NCBI GenBank assembly: GCA_965153355.1
Contig: OZ231128.1
Coordinates: forward strand, 6,758,001 to 6,822,000
Length of the DNA stretch: 64,000 nt
Direction: 5' to 3'
DNA from: Flaccisagitta enflata
Lineage: Eukaryota; Chaetognatha; Sagittoidea; Aphragmophora
Below are positions 32,637 to 43,727 of this stretch, piece after piece. The notes under the pieces were generated by a model. The model ran no database searches. It saw only the letters and a list, made by a program, of their open reading frames with translations, and had not been told where the DNA came from. Position 1 is the first letter of the stretch; the number at the start of each line of letters is the position of its first letter. The position numbers were made by a program, and so were the translations under genes.

Positions 32637-33863
32637 TTTTTCCAGTTTACCCACTTGTACAAAGAATGTCGTGCTCTGAATCTTTCTAAAATTCGCTTTT
32701 TCAGTGATGAACGGGTGAAGCACGCGCTGGATTCAAAAGAAGACCGGGAAAGCAAGTGGCGACGCAAATTCTCCTCGGCTATATACACAAAAGGGTTACT
32801 CCAGGATGTGGTCGGTCCTGTAAATAGTGTGGAAAATGTTTTGACCTTAGACAACGCCTTGGATACTTCTCACTCAAGTTGGGATTCGCTTGACTTGGAG
32901 GGGATTCTTTCTCCTCTTCCCACGTCTCCCTCTCCTGCGCTCCCATCTTCTCCATCAGCCCTTGTCCCACCTCCTCCTCCTCCGCCCGCTCCTCCTCGTC
33001 AATCGGATCCAAATAAGCAACTCAAGAGGAAAGTCCAGACGGGGGTGCAAAAGGGTGAGAATGATTTGTGGAAGGAGAAGCTGAGTCACTATGTAATGCA
33101 AGGTGATTATCTGGCGTTGATTATGGAAGAGGGGACATGTGTTTCTTGGAGGAGTTATATGTGGGATATTCCTCAGGGTGTTCTTAAGTTTGCCATAAAC
33201 GCCGGTATAAACACATTGCCATCTTTGGATAATCTAAAAAGGTGGGGCAAGCGAGTTAGTGATCGTTGCCCTTTTTGTAATAATACTCAGACGCTTCTTC
33301 ATATCCTGTCCAATTGTGGCACATCACTAGATCAGGGCCGATATACATGGCGCCACAATTCCGTTTTATCGTCCTTTATTGAAATCATCCGCCCACGCCT
33401 CTTAGAGGGCTTTATTCTCTATTCTGACATGCCTGGTAGTACGGCACCGCATGGTGGTACAATACCCCCCCATATCTTAGTCACATCTTTGAGACCTGAC
33501 ATTTTCATTTTCAATGAGTCAACGCGTACGGCGATTATTTTTGAACTTACATGCCCTTGGGACAAAAACATCGATCGTAGCCACTCTTTCAAAGAGGAGA
33601 AGTATGCACCTTTTTCCGCTGATCTGTCAAATACATTTAAAGTTTTCACCTTTTCTGTTGAAGTATCAGCCCGTGGCCAAGTAACGGCCCAAAATCGTGC
33701 CCGCCTTAAAGCGTTGGCCTACAGATGTTGTTGTGATGCAAGAATTGCCACTAACTTATTGATCAAAAATGGTTCTAAGGCTGCGTTGCTCACGTCCTTC
33801 AGTATTTTTGCTGCCCGTAACGAGCCAGCATGGATTGATCCGCCTCCGCTCATTGCTCGTTGA
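32628..33863 (+). CDS. Zinc knuckle plus restriction-like endonuclease domain of an R2/NeSL-type element
   Basis: The frame has 411 codons; the ATG lies in the minisatellite and is probably accidental. Residues 117-123 are a proline run. WRSYMWDIPQGVLKFAINAG (174-193) and LKRWGKRVSDRCPFC (203-217) match the region after the RT domain in restriction-like-endonuclease retrotransposons. The CCHC knuckle is C214, C217, H225, C230, followed by GRYTWRHNSVL. The nuclease core is RPD (289-291), E306 in FELTCPWD and a following KY (325-326), the PD-(D/E)XK-like layout of this class, which nicks the target to prime reverse transcription. The RT itself is missing. Confidence 0.8.
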   Translation: MYEFFQFTHLYKECRALNLSKIRFFSDERVKHALDSKEDRESKWRRKFSSAIYTKGLLQDVVGPVNSVENVLTLDNALDTSHSSWDSLDLEGILSPLPTSPSPALPSSPSALVPPPPPPPAPPRQSDPNKQLKRKVQTGVQKGENDLWKEKLSHYVMQGDYLALIMEEGTCVSWRSYMWDIPQGVLKFAINAGINTLPSLDNLKRWGKRVSDRCPFCNNTQTLLHILSNCGTSLDQGRYTWRHNSVLSSFIEIIRPRLLEGFILYSDMPGSTAPHGGTIPPHILVTSLRPDIFIFNESTRTAIIFELTCPWDKNIDRSHSFKEEKYAPFSADLSNTFKVFTFSVEVSARGQVTAQNRARLKALAYRCCCDARIATNLLIKNGSKAALLTSFSIFAARNEPAWIDPPPLIAR

Positions 33864-34040
33864 CGCTGCTTATTTATTGTTTTTATTACGTCATGCTGCG
33901 GCAAATCGTTATTATTTTTATGTGTGCATAAACCTATGATCTGTATCAGGCGATTTCTTGCCCTTGTTGCAATATTTTTAACCTGGTAATCTGCGAGGTT
34001 TTGTACCCTTGTTGTTTTTATATTTCATGAATATAAAACA
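32640..34040 (+). mobile_element. 5'-truncated RLE-class non-LTR retrotransposon
   Basis: About 1.4 kb of unique sequence with a retroelement C-terminal frame and a short 3' UTR is placed inside the GATTATGT minisatellite. The 5' junction is within the first codons of the frame. The 3' junction is near ACATTACTATTATGTAATC. I see no poly-A tail. Confidence 0.6.
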
Positions 34041-34350
34041 TTACTATTATGTAATCATATGATCATGTGATAATGTGATTTTGTCGTTTTTTAATTCTTT
34101 GATTTTCCGATTATTAGATTTTTGAGTATGTAATCATATGATCATGTAGTTTTGTGATTATGTGATTATTTGATTGATTTTTTTAGTATGTATGTTTGAG
34201 TTGTAATTATGTAATTATGTAATTATATGATTATGTGATTATGTAGTTATGTGATTATGTGATTACTTGATTATGTGATTTTTTGCAGTATGTAAGTTTA
34301 AGTTTAGTTTAATTGTCAAACGGAGCATGCGACTGTTGGCCTGTTGGGCT
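34041..34350 (+). repeat. GATTATGT minisatellite, right part, with 3AH-D 3' end
   Basis: TGATTATGTGATTATGT-type repeats to about 34300 are followed by GCATGCGACTGTTGGCCTGTT, the 3' end of a subtype D 3AH repeat. The minisatellite may therefore be the expanded interior of such a repeat, as at 27226 and 35293. Confidence 0.55.
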
Positions 34351-35290
34351 TGTTTGAGTTCTTGAACATTTGACACGAATCTTTTACAATTTACAAATAG
34401 ACAGCTAGTTCAAAGGTCTTTTTAAAAGATAATGTTTGTTCATTTGTCTGTCTACCTGACTTTTCTCAAAGTGCCAAAACACGTGACTTAGGTCTAATGA
34501 CCTAGTTTAGGCTCTTCTACACCTTAACCCACCCATTTTCACCTTAAACCAATTGTCTGTGGCATTGAATCAGCCCTACCAGTCATCCAGTCAGCCATCC
34601 GAAGCCTCAAATTAGTCCTCATTAGTAAGATCAATGGATGGACTGACCAAAGTCCCCTTGTGACCTGCAACACTTTGTCCCCTATGGCACTGCTGCCCTG
34701 CTTCTCCACTCTTGTTTTTAAGGGCTGACTGCAATTAAGAAACCCAAAACTCATATAAAGTGAAATTTCATAGCCCATGGGTATTTTCCATAGAACCTTT
34801 CTCACTGAGCCGGACTCCCCAATAGGCTTAAGAGGCTTAAGCCTAGGGCCCCGCGGTAAAGGGGGCCCCGCGGTACAGCCCCTTGCTTTGAAATAAAAGA
34901 AAGAGAAGAAAAAAAAAAGAAAGAGGAAGAAAAAAATGAAAGAGAAAGAAAGACTAAAAGAAGAAAGAAAGACTACAAGCGGTCAGGATTCCCGGTTGCA
35001 AAAAGCTCAAAGAAAAAAAAAAATGGACACCTCACAGATTTTTGCACAGAGCACCTAAAAAGGCTGTAGAACATGATTCTGCTATTCATTTTGACCTAAC
35101 TTGAGCCAAAAAAAATTAAAAACGGTTTTTTGTGCTAAAAACAGCTATTTTTCTTTAAAGAATGGTGTAAAATGAAACATTTCAGACTTTTTTTTACAGA
35201 AACTTAAAGTACCAATAGCAATTGATACTTGAGTGAACCTAGAACGGTTTTGAATAGGTCTGCGAGGTTAAAAAATGGCATTAGAATCCT
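34351..35290. other. No gene seen; decayed repeats
   Basis: CACGTGACTTAGGTCTAATG near 34480 looks like an isolated 3AH 3' end. A purine-rich AAAGAAAGA tract lies at 34895-34990. GCCTAGGGCCCCGCGGTA (34840) resembles the inverse of 20465-20490. Confidence 0.35.
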
Positions 35291-35394
35291 CAACAAGGCC
35301 AACACCTTTAAGTCGCGTGCAGGACAAAAATAACTGAACTGACCTGACTCCTTATTGTATCTTTTTATCGAAAATCAGACTTAAACGCAACCCA

Positions 35395-35880
35395 AAACAG
35401 ACCCAAACCAGACTCAAACCAGACTCAAACCAGACTCAAACCAGACTCAAACCAGAGTTAAACCAGACCGAAACCAGGCTCAAACCAGGCTCAAACCAGG
35501 CTCAAACCAGAATCAAACCAGACTCAAACCAGACTCAAACCAGACTCAAACCAGACTCAAACCAGAATTAAACCAGACCAAAACCAGACCAAAACCAGAC
35601 CGAAACCAGACCTAAATCAGACCTAAATCAAACATAAACCAGACAAAAACCAGACATACGCCAGACCTAAACCAGACCTAAATCAGACATGAACCAGTCT
35701 TAAACCAGACTTAAACCAGACTTAAACCAGACGTAAACCAGATGTAAACCAGACTTAAACCAGACTTTAACCAGACTTAAACCAGACTTAAACCATACTT
35801 AAACCAGACTTAAACCAGACTTAAACCAGACTTAAACCAGACTTAAACCAGACTTAAACCAGACTTAAACCATACTTACC
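35395..35880. repeat. 11-bp minisatellite CCAGACTTAAA
   Basis: About forty units alternate between blocks of CCAGACTCAAA, CCAGACCAAAA and CCAGACTTAAA. Confidence 0.85.
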
Positions 35881-36045
35881 TTTGATATCATTTTAACCAG
35901 CAGACTTAAACCAACAGACTTCAACCATTAGACCAGCAGACTTAAACTATTAGATCTAAACCAGTAGACTTTAACCAGCAGACTTTAACCAGCAGACTTC
36001 AACCAGCAGACTTTTACCAGCAGACTTCAACCAACAGACCTTAAC

Positions 36046-36820
36046 CAAAAATGACCAAAAATGACCAAAAAGGACCAAAAATGACCAAAAATGACCAAAA
36101 ATGACCAAAAATGACCAAAAATGACCAAAATGACCAAAATGACCAAAATGACCAAAGATGACCAAAATGACCAAAATGACCAAAAATGACCAAAGATGAC
36201 CAAAAATGACTAAAATGACCAAAATGACCAAAATGACAAAAAGTGACAAAAATGACCAAAAATTACTAAAAATGACCCAAAATGACCCAAAATGACCAAA
36301 AATAACCCAAAATGACCCAAAATGACCCAAAATGACCAAAATGACCAAAATGACCAAAATGACCAAAAATGACCAAAAATGATCAAAAATGATCAAAATT
36401 ACAAAAAAAGACCAAAAATGACCAAAACAACCAAAAATGACAAGAAATGACCAAAAATTTCCAAAAATGATCAAAAATGACCAAAATGACCAAAATGACC
36501 AAAAACCAAGATGACCAAAATGACCAAAAATGACCAAAAATGACCAAAAATGATCAAAATGATAAAAAAAAAACCAAAATGACCAAAAATGACAAAAATG
36601 ATCAAAAATGATCAAAAATGATCAAAAATGATCAAAAATGGCCAAAAATGACCAAAATGACCAAGATGACCAAAATGACCAAAAATGACCAAAAATGACC
36701 AAAAATGATCAAAAATAATCCAAAAAGACCAAGAATGACCAAAATGACCAAAATGACCAAAATGACCAAAATGACCAAAATGGCCAAAAATGACCAAAAA
36801 TGATTAAAAGCAACCAATAA
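36046..36820. repeat. 9-10-bp minisatellite TGACCAAAAA
   Basis: Some 70 units of TGACCAAAA(A), with variants such as TGATCAAAAA and TGACCCAAAA. Confidence 0.85.
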
Positions 36821-37138
36821 TTCCCAAGAACAACAAAAAGATGACTCAAAATAACTCCAGACGACCCAAAAAGACCCAAAAATGCAAAGTGTTACAAACC
36901 GACCAACCAACCGACAGACCGACGGCCCGACGGACCGACAGAGCGGGTTGTAGTAGGGGGAGGAGAGAACCAATTTTTTTCCCATACGGCGACTAAAGTC
37001 TGTAGTAGTAACATCTTGAACGATCTGCATCATTTCCTGTGCCCCAAGTTGCTGAAAAAATCGCCCACCTCCACTATGTATGTCATCTATACAAGACCTA
37101 AGAATTTCTGGCCAAAACTCGGGTTTATCATCTTTTTT

Positions 37139-37346
37139 TAGTCGCGTGCTACGCGACTCTACACCCCGCTTTGTCGGTCCGTCCGTCCGTCGGTCCGTTG
37201 GTCCGTCGGTCCGTCCGTCACACTTTACTTTTTCGGCGTTAATGGGGTTTTTGGCCTTACTGCTCCTGCCCAAATGCTCCGCTGGCCTCAATCATGGCCC
37301 CTGCCCACCAGCACGCGACTGGGGTAGCCGTGTATCCGGCCTTGTT
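37139..37346 (+). repeat. 3AH repeat, subtype B, perfect arms
   Basis: The first arm AGTCGCGTGC and third arm GCACGCGACT are exact complements. A long GGTCCGTCCG tract is followed by the CTGCTCCTGCCCA and GCCCCTGCCCACC blocks and the end CCGGCCTTGTT. Confidence 0.8.
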
Positions 37347-37349
37347 GAT

Positions 37350-38180
37350 CCTTTGAGTGTCATCTAACATGATGAATGCTTTGGTCACAACAATATAAGA
37401 TGGTTGGTAATGCTGATTGATATAGATGTGTGCAAAAAACAATGCAAAAGAGAGTGAAACAAAAAAGAAAACAGTGGTTGCTGCAAGTTGCTGCACTTTG
37501 GGGGACTAATTGTGGTAAGTTCCTGATATTTGAAATTACAGAATAACAATGGAATACATTTTGCAGGTAATGATTTCTTGGGTGATTGCAGTTTTCATTT
37601 TGTAAATTGACACTTGCTTAGATAATTTTTGCTCAGCAATCTGCAGCATGAAAATAAGCTTCTACGGCTTCCTTACGTTTGCAGCAATGTCCTACAGACT
37701 TTGAAAATTTGATCAAAAAGGCGATTGAGACCACAATTTGGTGGACGAGATTTCCTGAATGATCTCAGTATGAACTTTGTAACTATTTGTCTGCTGCATC
37801 TGGTATATTTCACCTTTGCAGCAATCTGCAGCAAGCTGCAGTAAGGGTGCAGAAAGCTGCAGCAAGTTGCAACCAGTAAGCAAGCTCCTTGATATATTTT
37901 ACCATTCCAACTAGCTTTTACCATTCCAACTAGCTTTTATCGCTTTTGAAAATTTGGTTAAAAATATTTTTGAAAACACAATTTGGACAATATGATCTTC
38001 CGATTAAAGCCAGTTTTAACTTGTTAATTGTCTTTTTGGAGATATTATACTATGCAGCAAGCTGCAGCAGGAACGCTGCTTGGGATACTTTTAGTAGCTT
38101 GCTAAGCTACTCAATAGGAGGGTGTGTCCCTTGGAAGGTTGGTCCGTGTTTCTGGATTGTGAAAATTAAGATGACAGAAA
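37350..38180. other. No gene seen; GCAGCAAGCTGCAGC-rich stretch
   Basis: Repeated GCTGCAGCAAG and CTTTTGAAAATTTG blocks (near 37690 and 37935) suggest two diverged direct units of about 250 bases. Confidence 0.35.
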
Positions 38181-38337
38181 ATTGACCAAACTTGCAATTT
38201 CTGAGCATTACTGCGCCTGCCCTGCCACAAAACAGCTCCCACCCACTCTCATACTACCCCTGCCCACCTGCATTACTATCCCTGCCCACCTGCCCACTCA
38301 CAAGCGACTACTTATCAGCCGTGTATCCAGCCTTGTT
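38181..38337 (+). repeat. 3AH repeat, 3' part, divergent
   Basis: Three CCTGCCC blocks, CACAAGCGACTACTTATCAG and the end GTATCCAGCCTTGTT. The 5' hairpin is not recognisable. Confidence 0.5.
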
Positions 38338-38844
38338 CCCTTGCTACAGCGTGGTGCAGGGAAGCATAAGGCAAGCGGTCTGGGATATTTTACCTGCGCA
38401 GCACCCTTACATTTATCTTGAACATTTAAGCTAGGGTTACATTTCCTTTTACAGATGACACACACAAACAATCCTAGGTGAGTATCATGGACAGCCAAAT
38501 GACGGACAGACAAACAGATGGAAAATGCCTATCAAGTTTTGCTTTTCCGCAACTTAAAATAAAACAAATATAATGCTACTGAAAAGCAAGATTGAGGATA
38601 TGATTTCCTGAGTGATTTCATTTTCAGTCTCTCGACTCTATAAAAAAAGTATGAAAAGAATATTTTGTTTGCTGTCTATAAGTGACTTGTGGGATAAAGT
38701 AACATTAGGGGCTTATTTCTCATCAGGGTGGGATTTAGTGGTCTGTGCTGCCTTGATCTCCTTGTGCTTTGATTGGTATTATGCCCAATTTACTGCGCAT
38801 ACTTATATTTTAATCTCGCTACTGTAACCCTGTATCAATCAGGT

Positions 38845-39362
38845 GGGGGAAGGCTAAAATCTTTTTAGTAACTTTTTAGCACTTTTTAGCACTTTTTAGC
38901 ACTTTTTAGCACTTTTTAGCACTTTTTAGCCAAATGCCCCCTTTAGGGTCCTGCTAAAAAGTTTTCAGCGAAAAATGGTGAAAAAGTGTCTAAAAACCTG
39001 CTAAAAAGTGGATCTTTTATTAAGATTTTGCTAAAAACATGCTAAAATGTTTTGAAAAAAATGGTGGCGTCTCTTTTCATATTAGGTGGCAAGGAGCTAA
39101 AAAGATTTTAGCAATTTTAGTAGCTTTTTAGCAGATAAAATTATGCTAAAAACTTTTCAGAATGCCCCCTTCAAAGAAAAAGTGTGCTAAAATGTGCTAA
39201 AATGTGCTAAAAAGTTACTAAAAAGTTACTAAAATTTTAGTAGCTTTTTAGCAGAAAAAATTATGCTAAAAACTTTTCAGAATGCCCCCTTTAAAGAAAA
39301 AGTGTGCTAAAAAGTGCTAAAAAGTGCTAAAAAGTTGCTAAAAACATTTTTAGCTTTCCCCC
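38845..39362. mobile_element. Foldback element built from GCTAAAAAGT units
   Basis: The ends are GGGGGAAGGCTAAAA and TTTTTAGCTTTCCCCC. The left side has tandem CACTTTTTAG units and the right side the inverse GTGCTAAAAA units. AATGCCCCCTT occurs three times inside. It can fold on itself over most of its length. Confidence 0.75.
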
Positions 39363-39589
39363 TCCCTGACTAGTTTGTTTTAGCTGTTTCGAGTTCTCCC
39401 CAAAAAGCTCATTGGTTCACCAGGTAAATCATCTCCAATCAGGAAATCCAGCTGGCTTCCTTGGAGATGATCATACCGTATGAAATGTGAATGGTTTTTA
39501 ATGGCAGCAGCAGCAGCAGCAGAGATGAAAATTTGCATATATGTAGTCATTTCCTTTTAGTTTTAAGTCACAATGGTTGTACTCAGTAT

Positions 39590-39735
39590 CACCACTAACA
39601 TCATCCATCAGTATCATCCGTCAGTGTCATTCATCAGTATCATCCGTCAGTATCATCCGTCAGTATCATCCGTCAGTATCATCCGTCAGTATCATCCGTC
39701 AGTATTGTCTGTCAGTATCATCTGTCAGTATCGAG
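39590..39735 (+). repeat. 11-bp minisatellite CAGTATCATCC
   Basis: Units of TCAGTATCATCCG are repeated about twelve times. The same motif occurs at 51035-51110, 54268-54325 and 63800-63900. Confidence 0.8.
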
Positions 39736-39860
39736 AAAGTACTTACACGGTGAGGCTGTATTGAGACTATGAGAAAATGGTCAGTCAAATGGGAGGTACT
39801 GCGTACTACCTTCAATGACTTGAGGTTCTCAGTCAAAGAGGACTTTTTCAGTCAATGTAC

Positions 39861-40890
39861 TCAGTCAAAGAATCGCATAATCCAGGGTGAAGTTCCATAA
39901 TTGCACCAGCGCCTTGAATGCTGTTGGCCTAAGACAACTTCAGCAGTAAGAGCAGCATGGAGGAGTGCATCACATGAAAGGAAAAACAAAACGGGAATCA
40001 AGCATAAGACACTGGCAATATAAGAGGCAAAGACACAAAGGCCCAATGCCCCGGCCATAGATGGAGGCAGGGGCAGATGGTGGACTATTCCCTCAGACGT
40101 GTGAATGGGAAATCCCATTTTAATGTAGCCACTGAGTGGCATTTGTAGCTCATGAATGATTTAAAACATCTCAATAAAATTGCATGGAAAGCTTACCTGA
40201 TGCTCAGGTGACGATGAATGGCCATGAGAGAAAACTTGGGTTGTAGCTGGTGTTGTTGCCACTACTGAAGCTGCATCATAGCAGCCGTCGACATAGACTG
40301 GAGCAAATACTTTGGCGAGTAAAGGCGACAACAGTTGAAAATCCAAAAAAAGCATTGCTGTTCCCATACCTTTGCCGACTGTAAAATCAGCATATAGAAT
40401 GGCGTCTCATGAAAGAAAAAAGAAACAGGGGGAGCAAGCATGAGTAAAAAATAGAGGCCAAAAAAGAAGCAGCAACTTTAAGGCCGGAGGCCTCAGTGCC
40501 CCACCCATGGATGGAGACATGCCAGATGTTTGACACTTAGACACAGTTCCAATAAAAATTATTTTCACTCTGAGACTCCCAGACCTGAGTTTGGGAAATC
40601 TTATTTGACTGCAATGGTATCTCAATGTAGTCACAAAAGGGCATTGAAACTTAAGCATGATTATTAGACAACTCAATGAAATTAAAGAAAAACTTTCCCA
40701 TTGACAAAAAATAGCCGTGAAAGAGATGGCCCGAATTTGAAGCTGCCGTTGTTATTGCCGCTGAAGCTGCACAACAGCATCTGTTTGCATATGATTTGCC
40801 TGCTAGGAGAATACCTCGGCGGGTACCGGCGGTGACGATCAGGGTAATAAGAAGACTTGTGGCAATTCTTGTATTAGTCATGATGATGTT
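39861..40890 (-). other. Tandem-duplicated exon-like segments
   Basis: Two units (about 39945-40390 and 40396-40890) are similar. On the minus strand unit 1 offers an acceptor TTTTACAG, a frame beginning VGKGMGTAMLF, and a strong donor CAG|GTAAGC near 40195. A second frame has a hydrophobic segment (VFASYIASVLCLIPVLFFL) that could be membrane-spanning. Unit 2 has similar text (CAASAAITTAASNSGH, FWPLFF) without clear splice sites. I do not recognise the protein. It could be non-coding tandem repeat. Confidence 0.25.
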
Positions 40891-41269
40891 TGTTGTCGCA
40901 AGACCAAGTTTAGATGAGGGACCTCAACGTGTTGGTAGCAAACTAGGCAAACATGAGCAAATCAGATCAGTTTTAACAGTTAGTACATCACTGGTGTTAC
41001 TGTCTAGTGGCGTTGATACAGTTTAGTGGCTTTAGCTGCCGATGTAACTCTTGATTCAATCGTCAGGAAATTGTAAATAAAAACACTTTCGAGTGCTCTG
41101 AAAATTCATGACGAGGGTCCTCCGCCATGACGAAGGTCTGAGAGCCAAAACAGATCAAATGGCTATTTAGAACCAACAAACCAAAGAATAAAATTGAAAT
41201 TTGGTATACAAACCCCTTGGTCATGCTCTACCATTGAACAAAGTTTCGTTCCAATCCAATATGAGGACC

Positions 41270-41330
41270 ACTTATAACCAACCAACTAACCCACTGATGG
41301 ACATGGTCGCGTGCACGCGACCAAAAACTT
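41270..41330 (-). repeat. 3AH 5' hairpin fragment
   Basis: GGTCGCGTGCACGCGACC with a preceding CCAACCAACTAACCC tract. Only the 5' end is present. Confidence 0.5.
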
Positions 41331-41477
41331 TCAAATGGTCATAAAGATTGAACAAACCAAGAAAAAATGTTGGAATTTGGAAAACAAACTTCTCATGTCA
41401 TGTTCTACAATTGTACAAAGTTTCAATCCAATCCAATTCAAGGAACTCTTCTCAACAGAAAGACGAACCTACAGATG

Positions 41478-41634
41478 GACGGACTGACAAAGCCTCTTAA
41501 AGAATTGCGTGTCCGCAAATAACAAGGCCAAGTAGGCCAATAAGGTGTGACGTGTGGATCGTTGAACAAATGCGTTACCCAACCAACCGACCAACAGACA
41601 CGGCCAGTTATAGACGTGCTTTGTCGCACCTGAA
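41478..41634 (-). repeat. 3AH 5' fragment (C) next to a full subtype F copy
   Basis: 41478-41519 is an inverted 5' end (AGCCTCTTAAAGAATTGCGTG). From 41520, ACAAGGCCAAGTAGGCC begins an inverted subtype F copy ending GTGCTTTGTCGCACCTG. The third arm CACACCT matches the first arm AGGTGCG with one mismatch. Confidence 0.6.
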
Positions 41635-41641
41635 AAGCCAT

Positions 41642-42445
41642 AGGTTTGATGTCGCCATGAAGGCTCATCAACGAAGCTTCGATGGAGCGCTGGGAGTCGA
41701 GTGGGCCCAAAATAACGGTGGATTCTGGTAGAACTAGTTGATGCACATCCGTATAGATTTTCATGATGTGTCAAAAAGAACTGCAGCATCCATTCAATTT
41801 TGAAGTCAGCGGTTCGGTGGTACAATGGAAAAGCAAAGCCTTGGGAATGATGCAGTGGATGAGGCACTTGGCGTTGAGCGATTTTTATATTTTTCTTTCT
41901 AGGCCCATGCCGTCAACTGTTTGGAAAATTCACTGCTTTTTTCAAGGATTTTGCAGCTGGCGTATGCGATAGAAAGCGTTTTTAAGATTCGGGTACCTTG
42001 CCGCCGCTGCCGGCGTCATGTTGCGGTCGACGCTGTGTTGCAAGGTCGCTGCGAGGGTATGTGCACGTACTCACTCCGGCCGACTTCCATGTCAAGCAGG
42101 GGTGTATATTCTTGAGTCGCTTTTGATTTTTTCCCCCCCCTGCCTTTGATTTTCCCCACGAAGCGTCGCGTCACGTTTTTATATCCATGATTTTCTTCCC
42201 AATATAGCAATAAAACTATGTAATTAAGGTTTAAATAGTGTTAAACTGTGTTCTACTCATTGAGTTTTATGATTTGGTACTGTAAAAAGTTATATTTTCC
42301 TCAAATTTCCTTTTTTTCTCTTTTTTCCCCCTTAGATTTCCTTCCCCATCTCCAGACTCTTTGATTTTTCCCCCCCCCCCACCGGGGGGGGAAAACTCAA
42401 GAATATACAGGCCTGATGTCAAGTTTAAAATCGTCATCTCTAGTA
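41642..42445 (+). repeat. GC-rich dispersed repeat, family H, with hAT insertion
   Basis: Landmarks GAACTGCAGC, GGAATGATGCAGTGGA, GGCACTTGGCGTTGAGCGA and GGGTACCTTGCCGCCGC recur in the same order at 45486-45870 and partly at 50760-51000. A conserved pyrimidine tract plus TAG before GCNCRTGCC looks like a splice acceptor, but I find no conserved frame. Confidence 0.6.
42097..42415. mobile_element. hAT-like MITE with 8-bp target duplication
   Basis: ATGTCAAG at 42089-42096 recurs at 42416-42423. The ends are CAGGGGTGTATATTCTTGAG and the inverse of CAGGCCTGTATATTCTTGAG. The related repeat at 45800-45840 lacks the insertion. The CAGGG terminus and 8-base duplication indicate hAT. Poly-C and poly-G runs near 42372 form another palindrome. 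Confidence 0.8.
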
Positions 42446-42773
42446 TTTTTTGATCGAGTCGACGTAGAAGCGGAAAGACCGTCATAACCGGCAATATAGA
42501 TATTATTGATATTGTCTGTTAGCATTATCCTACCATAATGTATGATACATTCGCTATTTTCATAGATGGCGGTTTTCTAGTTTTATATTGTTTTTATCAT
42601 TGTCTCAGTGCGCCAGTAATTTCGAAACATTAAGACACAACAGCGGCGATGTGAGGAGGCAGACGAGGATCGGGGATGTAACGAAGCTGCTGTTGGCGAG
42701 AGCTTGTGTTGGTCAACTAGTTTGACGACGATTGGAGTCGTTGGCGCGCGGTGGTTGTTGATTTAGTAATGTT

Positions 42774-42928
42774 TAGTTGCGGACACGCAACTCTATAAGA
42801 GGCTTTGTCCGTCCGTTGGTCCATCCGTTGCTCTGTGGTGATAGAGTTGGAAAGTGTGAAAACGCCCATTACCGCCCCTGCCCACCCATCCGCAACTGAT
42901 ATTGGCCGTGTTTGTTTTACACCTTGTT
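42774..42928 (+). repeat. 3AH repeat, subtype C
   Basis: AGTTGCGGACACGCAACT hairpin, AAGAGGCTTTGTCCGTCC, CCGCCCCTGCCCACCC and ATCCGCAACT (one mismatch), then GGCCGTGT and an eroded end. Confidence 0.75.
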
Positions 42929-43186
42929 GTTGCAGACTCGGGATGCAGAACTTTGGCGAATGTTTGATGCAGTCATCAGCAGTCTCATGAAAATTTGTTG
43001 AGTAGTCCCGCTCAAGCATTAAATTGTCGTGGCCATCTTGTCCTCGCTATTGTCGCCGTCAACACTAACATGCATTGTTGAACTGAAATAGGGGAAATAA
43101 GTGATACAAGTAACGCGGTATACAATATTGTTGAATAACATCCGAAAAATTTGTATTTCCCACATTTTTTTGACATGCACTCGTGG

Positions 43187-43482
43187 ACGGACCGACGGAA
43201 GGACTAAGCATCTTACAGAGTTGCTAGTTCGCAACTGAAAATGAAAATTTCAGAAACATTTTACTTTGGCAGCGCCAAAACATTTACAGCATCCAGCCTC
43301 ATTGAATTGTGATTGTTTTTTGCATTACTGCCCTGCCCAACCGACCGTTTTACAATTTTCATTTAAAGATAGTCCTCTACTCCCATTACAGCTTGAATCG
43401 TTTACCACTACAGTAAACACCTCAAATATGGCCCCTGCCAACCCGCACGCGACTGGGGTAACCGTGTATCCGGCCATGTTCT
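43187..43482. repeat. 3AH fragments: inverted 5' end and direct 3' end
   Basis: 43187-43240 is an inverted 5' end (GAGTTGCTAGTTCGCAACT). 43300-43482 carries CATTACTGCCCTGCCCAACC, GCCCCTGCCAACCCGCACGC and GACTGGGGTAACC, the 3' part of subtype B. Confidence 0.6.
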
Positions 43483-43727
43483 TTATCCTTATGCCATTAC
43501 TAAACAAATTAAACAACAAGCAGCTAGGTCCCGTTTTGAAGATCTTTTAGAGCTATAAAACAGTCATGGATATAACCAGGTGTTTTCTCATTGAACAGGC
43601 GTAAAACCAATTTTGTTCCGTTACTTTTTTTCCTTGCCACCGTTATGTCATGCAATGTTACAATGAAAGTACTCCGTTATGATTGTTGTGTTCCATCATA
43701 GTGGTTATATCTCATCGTGATGGATGG

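Larger units (their letters stand above)
35293..36997 (-). repeat. 3AH repeat expanded to 1.7 kb by minisatellites
   Basis: The plus strand starts CAAGGCCAACACC and AAGTCGCGTGC (3' end, inverted) and ends with a CCGACGGACCGACAGAGCGG tract and CGGCGACTAAA (5' end, inverted). Between them lie about 480 bases of CCAGACTTAAA/CCAGACTCAAA units and about 780 bases of TGACCAAAAA units. Other copies of the family are 150-250 bases. The Phe/His/Trp-rich open frames here are artefacts. Confidence 0.65.

Noticed and set aside
35971-36797. 200-codon frames rich in Phe, His, Trp and Gly
   Set aside because: They are produced by the TGACCAAAAA minisatellite read in reverse.
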